NCBI GenBank assembly: GCA_023512835.1
Contig: CM042086.1
Location: forward strand, 2,211,799 to 2,275,798
DNA: 64,000 bases
DNA from: Taxillus chinensis
Lineage: Eukaryota > Streptophyta > Magnoliopsida > Santalales > Loranthaceae
Direction: 5' to 3'
Below are positions 51,101 through 62,145 of the stretch, piece by piece; the first letter of the stretch is position 1, and the number at the start of each line of letters is the position of its first letter. The notes under the pieces were generated by a model that saw only the letters and a program-made list of their open reading frames with translations, did not search any database and was not told the origin of the DNA. Made by a program: the position numbers and the translations under genes.

Positions 51101-52230
51101 TCTTAAAAGTTTTTAAGCTTCAAAGCCACAAGATAAGGAGATAGCCATAAAAGTAATGAATGACATAAACAAAACAACTTTCTGCCCCCAAAATAGCATA
51201 ATAAATGCAAAAAATTAATGAACACTCTTTCAGGGTCCAAAGAAATGATAAATCCAACTTTGGACTAAAATAAACAGGCAAGAATTGAACCCAAGACTCC
51301 TTCATAATGAACCAAAAGCTTAAGTTATGACTTAAGATACAAATCAAGGCTTAAGAAACAATAAACTATATGACATAATGAGCTCATTTTTTGACCTGAT
51401 ATCAGAAACAGAGAAATAGGTATGATAGGCAAATGTGAATGTAAAAGACTTTCCATCACTGTTTGTGTTTCTGATGCGGGATGTTAACATCAGGTCCCCT
51501 CCAGGTCCCAAAGCCACTCTTAGGCGAAACTCAAATCTGAAAACAAATGTAGAGCATTTAACTACGTGATCCAAATAAATTAACACACATGACCAGACCT
51601 TGGACAGAAGTCTTGTCAGAATGCAAAAACAAATGAAAAATCTAAATCTAAAGATTGATTTCATTTAACAAATTAGCCTCTTGCAACATGAAATTACTTG
51701 AACTTATTCCACTGCTTTGAATTTTCTGTATAATAAAACAAGCATTAAACTCTTCGCTAGAATTGGTACGGTAAGGTAGTAATTTAGAGCAATCAAACAT
51801 CTTATTAACAAATTTTGAGTAGTGCACCTGTGAGGCCAGAGCTTGACTTCTTCTTCAGATTGTTTAAGGATTAAGTCAACAAAAGCCTTACTGGAGCTAT
51901 TAGTTGGAAATGGAAAAGGATCAGGATCGATGCTCCAAGTCTTATTCCTAGCAAATCCATGTTGCTCAAGGGAACCAAGACTACCAAACTGCATATGCAA
52001 AACAATTTCTTGTTCATATTCAAAAATAAGTTCAAAAAGTATAATGATTTTGGGGAAAAAAATTAACTTTTAAGAATACAAAAATGGAGCAAGAAAAGAA
52101 ATTGGGGGACATACTTGAGGAAAACAGATTGGGATACCTCCACGAATAGCCTTGGGTGGCTTGAAGATAGCCTACATAAAGCATGAATAGTTTAGGGTGC
52201 AAATGTTCTCAAATAGCACCAACTATATAA

Positions 52231-52272
<42 letters not shown>

Positions 52273-55200
52273 TATATATATATATAATATGAAGGATGTC
52301 AAACGAACAAGCAGTGCCAACCATAAATAAATGAGTGGAACCCATTCTAAAGATAAATGATAAAAAATGAATTTCAACTTCCACTCATTCATTTATGCAT
52401 TGGACAGCATGAAAGAACATGCAATCCCAACATGTTCACTTTTCCCATATATGAAAAAATTTACGTTTCACTAGTTCATAAACCACATCCACTATCCTGT
52501 ATATATTATTAAAATCATATATGAACTACTACATAATCTGACCTTAATGTTATTACATTGTAAAGTATTTTTCCTGAGTTACAATAACATGAAGCAACTG
52601 GATTTCGAAGCATAGTTATTAAAGGCGCAAGGCGCACTCAAGGCGCAAAGGCCGCGCCTTGCCTAGGCACAAGGCGCAAAAAAAAGCGCGGGCCTGAAGG
52701 AAGCAAGGCGCACATATTATATATATATATATATATTTAAAATATACTAATAATATATTAATAATATTTCTAGGTAAAAAAAATATTTCTTTCTCTTCAA
52801 AATAGAAATTATGCCTTCATTTGTATAATGTATTTATAGAAAAATAAACATATGAAGGATTCTATTCAAAAATTTATCCAATATAATTTCAAAGATGAAT
52901 GCATGACTAACTAACTTATTAACAATTTAATATTTTATAATGACATAATTTATTTTGGATATTTGCAATGTTAATGCAAATTGAAATAAATTGAGTTGTT
53001 ATTTATTTGCTATAATACCAAATAATAGACATTAAAAAAAAGGAAAACTGACAAGAACGAAACAACTGTTCTCTTCTCTCTTCTCTTTTCATGGCAGATT
53101 GCTGGGAAAAACTTAAAGACAAAAACAGAGCACTCTTCGTCGGGAAGAGTTGCGTTGACACAGGAGAAAAAGGACAAGGAAAAAAAATCAAAGCAGACGA
53201 TAGACAGAGGAGCGCGAATGAGAAAGAGAGAAGAGTCAGAAGACGCAACGGCGAGAGAAGACGCAACGCAACGCATCGCAGAGAGGTGGCCCAGGGAACG
53301 CATCGCCAGGATCGACGTCGCAGAGAGGTGCGTCGGGAATCGTCACTGGGAATCGTTGTCGGGAATTGTCGCAGAGAGGTGCGTCGTCGAGTCATCAACG
53401 GCAAGAGACGCGACAACGCGCTAGGGTTGCGAAGGCGCGCCGGTTGCGCACGTTGCGTCGAAATAAGATTGGCGCACGATCGCGACTCATAGAAGACGAG
53501 GAAGAGAGAAGAGAGACACTGGTAGCTTTAATTTGAAGAAAGAGAATGATAAACCAGAGAGACACGGTGTCATGCCCTGGTTTATCATTCTCTTTCTTCA
53601 AATTAAAATGTTCTGACAGAAGGCTGAGCTTTAGTTGAAAGCTACCAGTGTCCCAGAACCAAGCCTAAATTACTGACATCAGTAAAGATATATTAATCAA
53701 CAAATTGTGTGAATTAAATCTGAACATGCCTTTGGGAGAGCCATCTTTTTGCAGAATCATTGAGAAAAAAAAACAGAAATTTCATTTCTCCAGAAGCTAC
53801 TTTTGTCTTTAACTGATGCCTGTCCAACAATAAAGGGATCAGACTTCTTGGCAACGCACAAGTTTGCCATTACCTCAAATAGTTCACTAGCAATCCAATG
53901 GTTAGCATTTCTGTTCTTATCTTCCAAGCATCTTATTCCCTCAAAGAAGTGTTTATGATTGGGCTTGCCTATTCCAAGCATCCTGTTTTTATACGGGGTG
54001 GAGCAGGGGGCTATGGCGAAAGGTGATTGCGGTGAAGTATGGACTTTCCAGTGAGAGTTGAATCTTCTTGATGCCTCGCGGACCTCATGGCATGAGGTTA
54101 TGGACATTCATATGCTTGCAGTAGGACTCTTTCTCTCATTTTATGGTGTGAGTTGGGAAATGATTTTTCCATTTACTTTTGGAATGATGTTTGGTGTGAC
54201 GAGTCTCCCTTGAAGCTCGTTTACCATAAACTATATCAAATTGTGTGTTTTCCTGATGCTTTTGTGGCTGATGGTCGTTATATAAGAGGATCTAGAATGC
54301 ATTGGGAGGTTATATTTTCTCGGGCTGCACGGGATTGAAAATTAAAAGTTTTTTCTCTTTTTTTACATGTTGTAATCAGTTTTCCCGACGAGAAATGCTT
54401 CAAATAGAATGTGTTGGCGTCCCAATCGAAAAAAAGGCTACCAAGTCAAGCTTTTTTATTCTATCATTACTCCTACCAAGCCTGAAAGCTTTCCTTGGAG
54501 GAGTTTGTGGAAGGCACGAATGCCATCTAGAGTTACATTCTTTGATAAGACAGCGGTACATGGCAAGATTCTTACTGCTGATAATTTGTGGTGCCAGGAT
54601 TTCATTATCGTTAGTAGATGTTATATGTGCAAAAATTCGACGGAGTTTGAAGATCATCTTTTCCTTCGGTGTCTATGCCAAGGACTCTCGGATATGGTCA
54701 TGGGTTTGTTTGACCTTCATTGGATGTTGTCTTTGTTTTTTGTTGCATTGTTCGTGTGTTGATAGGGGAGATGGGGTGGCGTTCGATGGTTTAGCGGGTT
54801 ATAATGCAAGTATTTGATAATAGGGAGTGGCCTGACATCCTTTATTTTATCTTTTTCATCTTTTAAAGGAGTGGATGTTTGCTGAGGAAATATACTATTT
54901 TTCTTTCATTTGTGATAATATTAATGGATACTCATTTTGAGCTTGCTATTGTATATATGCTCTTTATGCACTTCTTGTTAGTTTTCTTTTTTTAATAAAA
55001 TTTCTTATTTATTAAAAAAACATTATATTTATATATTACACAAGAGTTTCAACAATTTGCAAATAGGTTTAGTAGTTCACTTAAGTTATTTATTGAATTT
55101 CTTCAACAATTCACAAGCACCAATCCCATTGTACAATTGTTTCCCTAGAATCATTTTATTCTTCAAAAGAAAATAATAATAATTCAACCTATGAATTTGT

Positions 55201-57789
55201 TGAGAATATAACAAGACAAGATTTCAAAGTATCAGTTGGAGAACCAATTACCATGTCCACCCCAATTGTCTTTATAGGTAATCCTAACAATCACTCACAA
55301 AAATAAGACACTACAAAACTCTTGATTGAAAGGGAAAGTTTAAAATTTTAAATCAATTAATGCATATAAACATTAGAGAGACTCCACTTTTTATTTGAAA
55401 TCATTTAGTTGAAAACTTGCACTAGACTATACCAACCGTTTTGCTGTTAAACAGTTATAGGAATTCACAAGGCTTTCACCAGCATGCTTGATTGTTGACA
55501 AATAAGTTTGCAAATGCAGTGAACAGATTTAAACGGTGTCCAAAAATCACATATACTAGTATGACACCAAATTTGAAACAGATATAAGTAAAAGGCTGCT
55601 GAACCGCTTGTTAGACAAAATTAAGTTTTAACAATGCAGTCAAAGAAACTCCAGCAACATTGATACCTTATTACTGACAAAAAGAAGCTCTTCCCCATGT
55701 TCATTCTTCCAAGATGTAACATGACCCCCATACAAGTATACCTGTTTCGGCATAAATATGAATATGTGAATGATACTTAAAAAAGACTAGAATGCCCTCT
55801 GAATATATATTTTACTGTTTTTGGAAAAACAACACATTTGGTTTTGGAAAATACCAAGATTGAAAGCACCACAAAGGCACTTTCATGAGTTGGAAAAGGC
55901 ACAAAGAAAGATGGAATATAGAGTAAATTAGCACTCATTGAGTTTATATATTCCATGAGCTTAGAACACACTACCATATTAAGAACAGTATCCAATCATG
56001 CTATGGCAAAAGATTTACGGACAATTTGCATAGAAGATTACAATAACAAAAAGAAGAGTAGCATAATATAAATTGAAAAAACAGAAAAACTAAAGAAGCA
56101 TGCATGAGAGAAAGAGAGAGAGAGCTCAATTGGTTGGACCCACCAATTGAAGCAAAAGGGGAGATTGTCTCACTAAAACCCAGAACTAAACATTTAAGCA
56201 ACCAAACAATAAATTTCACATAGATGGATGCAGTTAGATTATCAAACCACATCGAGCAAAAACTAGTTTCTGTTCTCTTTCATAACCTTTTTTCTCTCTG
56301 CCAAGTCACACAACCATGGGCTCAGATTTTTTTTCTCTTGCTTTCTTTAATAACACTTACTCTTTTTTAACAAATAATGATAATAATTCTTTTCTATTTC
56401 CTTCTATCCATATCCCTTCTTATTTTCTCTCAATTTCGCCTGACCCATGTGAGATTTGCAACTGCCACTAGTTACAAGCATACTAGTGTCTCCTGCACAA
56501 GGCTATAATAAAATATAATATACACAAAACAATAGTTGTAAGAAACTGAAATGCAGAACTAATCACAGAGAGGCAATTAAGATCACAAAACCACCAGAGC
56601 ATTAAGAAGTGCATAAGTGCACGCACATAATGCATATCTGAAAATGCTAATTTCTCAGCCTTTGGTCAACAGCATTTTGAGATAGCAATAACCAAGTGAA
56701 TTACCCGTGACTCCATAACTCAGGGGAAATCAAAATCAATGTGTTAAAGGTAAAAGGTTACTTCACCTTTGTCTCTCATGGCAAAGTTGAAAACATAAAT
56801 GTAAAACTCTAGATAGGAGATACCAAAACCAACAAAAAAAAAATACATATACAGGGAGTCGGAGCAATGCTCACTCAAGCAAAAAATTTAGAGGTATATG
56901 ATCAACCAAAACAATCCACTCAATAATATAATATGGAACCTCCATAAGTTATCAAAAAGTGCAGGCCAGGGAAATCTAATTTCGCTTGAAAATCCTACAT
57001 GACATGCAGTTGAATATTGCCCATTCTAATGGCAAGAAAGTTCTCAGCATGCATCTTTTAGGACTAAAAATTAGTCTCAAAACATGGCAATAACACCAAA
57101 ACTAAATGCAGATTTCAAATGCGTTAGCTCGCAGATAGTGGGCAATATACTGTGAAGGAACTTGTCAGCAAACCAGTTGACATCAAGGAATCATATTCCA
57201 TGGAATATGCCATTTAATTTGTTTCTACTGTCGCTTCAGCAATCTTCAGTTCCAAGCAGCATCAATCAAAGCAGCAAAGATGATAAGACATTGTTAGACT
57301 AGGTATCCTGACATAGCAGCATTGTTCCCTCGCTCTCCCATGAATTAAACAAAACATAACAAAAAACGACAATCCTTCGAGACGTAAATGGATCCGACAA
57401 CGTAAACAAAAAATGAGAACAGATCAACTATTTCTATAGATCTAGATTGTATAACGCAATAGAAAATTCGATCATCTAACAGAAGGAATGTAATTTGTAC
57501 GTGAAGTAACCTAAATCCTCAAAATCCGACATCATAATCCGTAACGAAAAACAATTACATCACCAACAAGACTAGATCTGTGAAACTTACAACATAAAGA
57601 CAAAATTATGCGGCAAGAAATAGCAAGATAGCGATGAAAAGAGCTGAGTCGAGAGAGAGAGAGAGAGAAGGGGGGGCGTAGGAACGAACACGATACCTCA
57701 GCAGAACAGCCTCGGACCTCCCTGAGGACAACTTTGTCGAGGCCATTGGTGCCTTTGCAGCGCTCGACAAACACCATTTCGCGGGACAT
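48147..57789 (-). CDS. Glucose-6-phosphate 1-epimerase-like (aldose 1-epimerase family)
   Basis: Eight minus-strand exons join in frame: 57789-57697, 55741-55667, 52171-52115, 51988-51828, 51536-51396, 49561-49459, 49369-49270 and 48364-48147, giving 315 aa, the usual length of plant members. The product should interconvert alpha- and beta-anomers of glucose 6-phosphate in the cytosol. Key sites are readable: GGIPICFPQFG, EQHGFAR with His85, FAYHTYFSVSDIS with His167 as the predicted catalytic acid, and CVEA with Glu271 as the predicted base, matching the His/Glu pair of characterised family members. The C-terminus ITLKPGEEWKGRQELSAVPS then SYCSGQLDPRRV is typical of plant proteins. Start: MSREMVFVERCKG aligns with family N-termini, although the frame is open further upstream. 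Introns 1 (1.9 kb) and 2 (3.5 kb) are long, and intron 2 carries transposon insertions. No disabling change is seen. Confidence 0.94.
52237..52269. repeat. (CT)n microsatellite in an epimerase intron
   Basis: Uninterrupted CT repeat of about 33 bases in the second intron, followed by a short TA run. Confidence 0.9.
52618..53655. repeat. Repeat with GGCGC-rich head and hairpin tail in an epimerase intron
   Basis: 52618-52715 consists of repeated AAGGCGCAAGGCGC words around a GCGCCTTGCCTAGGC core. This pattern is familiar from dispersed plant repeats that sit in introns and intergenic DNA. 53200-53480 is another GC-rich block with repeated CGCAGAGAGGTG and GGGAATCGT words. 53515-53556 (GACACTGGTAGC onward) is inverted in two pieces at 53578-53606 and 53637-53652, forming a hairpin. 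The three parts may belong to one transposon-derived insertion, but I cannot prove that they do. Confidence 0.45.
53990..55020 (+). mobile_element. 5'-truncated LINE (L1-type), in an epimerase intron
   Basis: On the plus strand, opposite to the host gene, broken frames read LWRKVIAVKYGLS, then GNDFSIYFWNDVWCDESPLK, then PWRSLWKARMPSRVTFFDKT, then AVHGKILTADNLW, CYMCKNSTEFEDHLFLRC. This is the C-terminal zinc-binding (zf-RVT) region of plant L1 ORF2 proteins. The sequence ends with TTTTTTTAATAAAATTTCTT and a short A run near 55015, the usual LINE tail. Reverse transcriptase and endonuclease parts are absent, so it is a dead, truncated copy. No clear target duplication was found. Confidence 0.85.
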
Positions 57790-57900
57790 TTGTCTCTGCG
57801 GATCGACTCGGTTCGGTGATGGGTATTTGGTGGGGCAAAGGAGGCGTTCTTCGCCTTTCTCAGAAATTTTATTTTCGAGAAGGCCACTTTCGGAATAATA

Positions 57901-58008
57901 ATTGGCCAAGTGGCCCAATTTCTGATGATCCGGAGAGAAGATCAAATTTCTGAGATTTTTTTTTTTTGTTTCAAAGTTGGAATTATTTAAATTGGCCAAG
58001 TGGCCCAT
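57901..58008 (-). promoter_or_regulatory. Duplicated site II (TGGGCC) segment upstream of the epimerase gene
   Basis: The 17-base segment ATTGGCCAAGTGGCCCA occurs at 57901-57917 and again at 57991-58007. On the minus strand each gives TGGGCC followed by ACTTGGCCAAT. TGGGCC is the site II element bound by TCP factors in promoters of housekeeping genes. The copies are 112-218 bases upstream of the ATG at 57789, a plausible promoter position, although the nearer copy may be in the 5' UTR. Confidence 0.5.
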
Positions 58009-58282
58009 GTCGGAGATGTAATGAACATATATCTAATTTCTATAGTATAAATTAGAATTTGGACTTGCTAAATATTAAATAATATTAAATAATAGCTAAT
58101 GTGTAAAAAATATTATGTAAGTATAATATTAAAATATTAAAAAAAATTAATTAAAATATTAAAAATAACTTTGTAATAGGCTCAACAAACCTACAGTATA
58201 TTTAGCCAATAGTTATTTAACTGGCCAAATTTATTGAGTCATTTCAACTGGCTATATATTATTTTTAATTAAAATAATCAAA
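58009..58282. other. AT-rich flank with MITE-like end
   Basis: 58165-58270 contains TTTAGCCAATAGTTATTTAA and related words. Similar words recur, inverted, at 58915-59020, suggesting imperfect inverted ends around the block at 58283-58900. Confidence 0.35.
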
Positions 58283-58640
58283 TTAATGTAGAGCGACCTT
58301 AGAAGATGGGAGGTTCATGACGGCTCCAGTGCAGAACAAACTCGGCAGGCCGGTGATTAGGTTGTGGACGTGAAAAAGGGGGAGGACGATCATCGTCAAG
58401 TCGGACTCAGTGAGTCGGTACACCGATTTGATGTTCTCAACGGAGGATGCCAGGTTGAGTTGCGTCAGGGGCACGCCTTTAGGCCGGTTGGTCATGTCAG
58501 ACGGACACGTCCTGGGTTGTCGTCCACGCGAGGGGCGATCTCGCCGACATTCGAGCCGAGTGCGGCGGTGACGTGGGGGATGTTGAGCATGGAAGCAGTG
58601 GCTTGAGTCGCCTTGTTTCCTTCTTTGGAGGATACGACAT
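58283..58640 (-). pseudogene. Captured fragment of an oxalyl-CoA synthetase (AAE3-like) gene
   Basis: The minus strand from 58638 reads VVSSKEGNKATQATASMLNI then PHVTAALGSN, a frame change near 58500, then NRPKGVPLTQLNLASSVENI, KSVYRLTESDLTMIVLPLFH and VHNLITGLPSLFCTGA. This matches the middle of plant AAE3/oxalate-CoA ligase, a member of the same superfamily as 4CL but a different family. The segment that should carry the ATP-binding TSGTT-x-RPKG motif is shortened and shifted. Nothing of the N-terminus or the C-terminal half is present, and both sides run into unrelated simple-sequence and AT-rich DNA. It is therefore a non-functional gene fragment, not a gene. Confidence 0.8.
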
Positions 58641-59625
58641 GAAAGTGCACGGGTGCTGCTGGCTCGCATGCGAGAGAAGGCGACAGATCTGTGGAGGGGG
58701 AGGGCGGCGGCCACAGATCTATGGAGGGAGAGGGCGACAGTAGCAAGTTTGTGGAGGAGAAGGGCAGTAGCGTCTGTGCAGGAAGGTGTGGGCACGACGG
58801 CTGTGTAAGAGGGGATGAGACGCAAAAAGAAGTTTTGGGAGGGGGCACGGCAAGAGAGAGAAGGATGGAAGGGAAAAAAATAATATTTTAATTAAAATAC
58901 TTAAATTTTGTTGAGGCTGATATTTCATGGCATAGAATTAGACTATGTATATTTTATCAAAAGTAATTATTTGGCTAAATTATAGTCAAACTGTATTGAG
59001 GCTGGTGTAAGTGCTCTAAAAGCAACTCCAAAAGACTTTTTATTGGTTACAAATAGATAGTCAAATGTTAAAAATAAGCTTCAATAAATTCTTCATTTAA
59101 CTCTCCACATATATAGTACTATTCATTTTTCACATACTATTTTATTACTTTTTATCTTCTCTCTCCTCTCTCCTCTCTACTCTCTCATCTATCCAAATGA
59201 AAGTTTATTATATTAGAAATATAATAAAAATAAAGTTAAAATAAATAGTATTATTTGAGTTATAAGTAAAAAATTACTCTTCACGAATAAAGAATTATCT
59301 ACATATGGAAATAAATTTAACCAAATTGCTATAGCCATTTTAGCATTTAGTTAAATTTCTCACCAAATTTAGCCGGTCAGTATATTATTTATGATTAAAG
59401 TAATATTTGAATGATAAAGGTTGATAATGTTGTGTTGGGGGTGAAAGATATTGTGTTGATCCTCCTTGCTCTTTGATTTAGCAGGAGACAAGATCCATCT
59501 TCATCCCAAGGAGTGTTGGGAGGGGGGGTGGGGTGCGGCGGTGTAACAAGGGGTAGGGCATGACTGTGTAGGAAGAGAGACAGCGGCAACATATATGTGT
59601 AGGAGGGGCAGCGACGGCGGTGGCC

Positions 59626-59672
<47 letters not shown>

Positions 59673-59850
59673 TTGCATGATACTAGGGTTTTGTAAGACT
59701 TTAAAAAATAATATTGTAATTAAAATACTAAAATTTTGTTGAACATGTTATTTCATGGTATAAAATTAAACTAGTTATAATTTATAAAAGGAAATATTTA
59801 GTTAAATTATAATCAAACTGTATTGAGACCTATGTGAATGCGCTTAGCTG
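58641..59850. repeat. Mosaic of MITE-like repeats
   Basis: 58900-59000 and 59700-59835 share TTAAAATACT(T)AAATTTTGTTGA, ATTTCATGG, TTAAATTATAATCAAACTGTATTGAG and similar words in the same order. Between them, 59040-59400 has its own TTTATTGG to TTTAGCC-bounded block. Both shared ends follow GC-rich stretches with GGCAAGAGAGAGAAGG- or GCGAGAGAGA-like runs. This looks like two related non-autonomous elements plus a third in between. Superfamily not determined. 59632-59668 is a (GA)n microsatellite. Confidence 0.5.
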
Positions 59851-62145
59851 TGTAAGTGATAGTACTATTAGTATAAGTTTTTTATTCTATTCTAGAGTTC
59901 GGATTGAATATTAGTTTAAAAATAATGTGTTTTATTATAAGAAAGAATATATTTTTGAAAATATGTATTTTTTAAATTTGATCTCATGAAAATGGAATAT
60001 ATATATATATATAATATTATGGACTCATGTAATCAAATAGAATAAAAGTAAAAAAAATATTTGTATCTCTCGATGAAATTGAGTGTAGATGTGAAAATAA
60101 AAAATAAAAATAAAAAAAATTTAAAAATAATTATGTAAACCGCTTATTTTGAAGGTGAATTCTAAAATTAAATAATTTTAAATTCATTTATACTCACTTT
60201 TTAAAAACAATCGTACAATATCATTGTACCAAACATAACCGTATAGAAACAAACATCAAAACTTTTTCCTTAACCCAATAAGAAGAGATTATATGTCCAT
60301 ATTGGTGTTATTTTTAGGAGAATGTTTTTACTTATCTTATGAGCATAAGTAACAAAAATAGTTTAATAAACTAAAAAAAACACTTATAAAAATGTTCTTG
60401 CTTTTTACGGTGAAAAAATATAATTAATTTAGAGTTTACTTTTTAAAGTTATTTTACCAGGCAATAACTTTGAAATTTGTAAAATACTAATACTAACCTT
60501 ATTTAAAAATCAAACAAAAAAGATATGCGGGTTTAAAATTTTAAAAGTAAGGATATTATTGTCTTTTTAAAAATCCATAGTAATTTTGTTTTGAATTAAC
60601 AAACACTATTACTTACTTTTAGAATCTACAACACTTTTAAAAGCATAGTTTACCAAGCATTCGCATGTTTGTTTTCACGTCAATTTTTTTCCAGCACAAT
60701 TAATGTAACTTCTTTTAAAAGTACAACATTATTAAGCTAGGTCTATACTTGTTTATTTCTATTTTTATTATTCATATCTTATTTTCAAATAACAAAATAT
60801 AATATTTTTTTGTTATTAGTTTTTAACAATCTAATTTGAAATAAAGATTATTTGAAAAATTGTTTGAAATAAGTCGACCAGACTAAATGTAGTTTCGACT
60901 AGTTGTTTGAAATAAGTCAACTAAATTAAATGTGGTTTCGACTAGCTTTGGCCTATTTTAACCAGACCAATAAGTTATGTAATTTTTTATGATTTTAGTG
61001 TAGTTTTGATGCAATTTAACTATTTTTGATGTTGCTTTGATTCTTTTGTTATCATTTGATGCTGAATTGATGTGGAGTTAGATATGGCGCTTAGGTAAAC
61101 TTGAGGGTACCCCTATTGGGAGCTTTATTGTTGATTAAGCCTTATAAGCTTGGTATTTTGAACTGTATTTGATATATATATATATATATTATTGGGATTT
61201 GTCAGTGGATAATATTTGTTTTTATAATGGGAGACTTAATTGTTTCCACTAAATGTGGGAGTTGGTGGTGATAAGTGGTACAAGTTGTCTTGTTGTGTTA
61301 TATGATGTTGTCATTGATATAGTTAAAATTGGTTACCCCTTCACTTGTGCTGATATTGTTAGTTATTAGCATCGGATGCCACAACCAAGTTGGTAGGATT
61401 GCTTGATTTGGCCATTGATTGGTCTGGTTGTACATGGGAGAGTCCTTCTTTTTCTTATACTTGATTTGTTAACATTAGTTATGTTTAATCTTGTAGTTTT
61501 TATAGGTTTTGGTTGAGTTGTGGGGTGGTGTGGAGGTGTATTTCACCTAATGAGTATTCATGCTTACCTTATGTTGTTTACTTGTTTTTCAGTTGTTGAT
61601 AAAGACTAGTTGATTTATACCCAAAAGATCAAAACCTTAATTTAAGCTATTGATGTAAGCTAATATGCTGGTTTTGTATTAATTATTTACTTTGAATATA
61701 TTTAGTTGAAATATTATTTGATTATCAAACATTTGTATGTGGAATTTGTAATTATAATTGTATAACATATGTATGGTTTATGTTAATTGCATTTCATTAT
61801 AAATATACAAGAATACACTTATTGTATAATTATATAAGTAGTGAATTTTGAGACAACACCTGTTGTATAGTCTATCTTAAATATTAGTCAATAATCCTTT
61901 GACCATTCGGGTGCACACATGAGGAGTCACTCAATTTTAATGTTTTGAAATTAAAGACGTGACAAAAATAGCCAATATAAGTGTATATAACAAAAAATTA
62001 GGATTGAGTTACTCTTAATCCCAATCAAAAGTTGATTAATCTATGGAATCATGAGTGAACCAATTTTTATATATATCACAAAATTAGGGATTATAAGAGA
62101 GACAAAAGAAGGCAAATCAATCCATCACAAGGGTTTACGAATGCT
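59851..62145. other. AT-rich intergenic DNA, no gene
   Basis: No gene supported. 60860-60970 contains two imperfect copies of GTTTGAAATAAGTCGACCAGACTAAATGT. 61000-61640 is G/T-biased without a recognisable product. Confidence 0.4.

Noticed and set aside
53003..53492. Overlapping Arg/Ser-rich frames on both strands in the epimerase intron
   Set aside because: They follow a repeat-rich GC block inside an intron. The amino-acid bias comes from short DNA repeats, and no domain is visible.
53757..54107. Minus-strand frame of 116 codons (GKPNHKHFFEGIRCLEDK and so on)
   Set aside because: It lies in the epimerase intron and runs into the LINE on the opposite strand. I recognise no family, and it has no splice or promoter support.
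11003..58640. Idea that 4CL and the AAE3-like fragment form an acyl-CoA ligase cluster
   Set aside because: They belong to different families, are about 45 kb apart, and the second is a broken fragment in transposon-like DNA.
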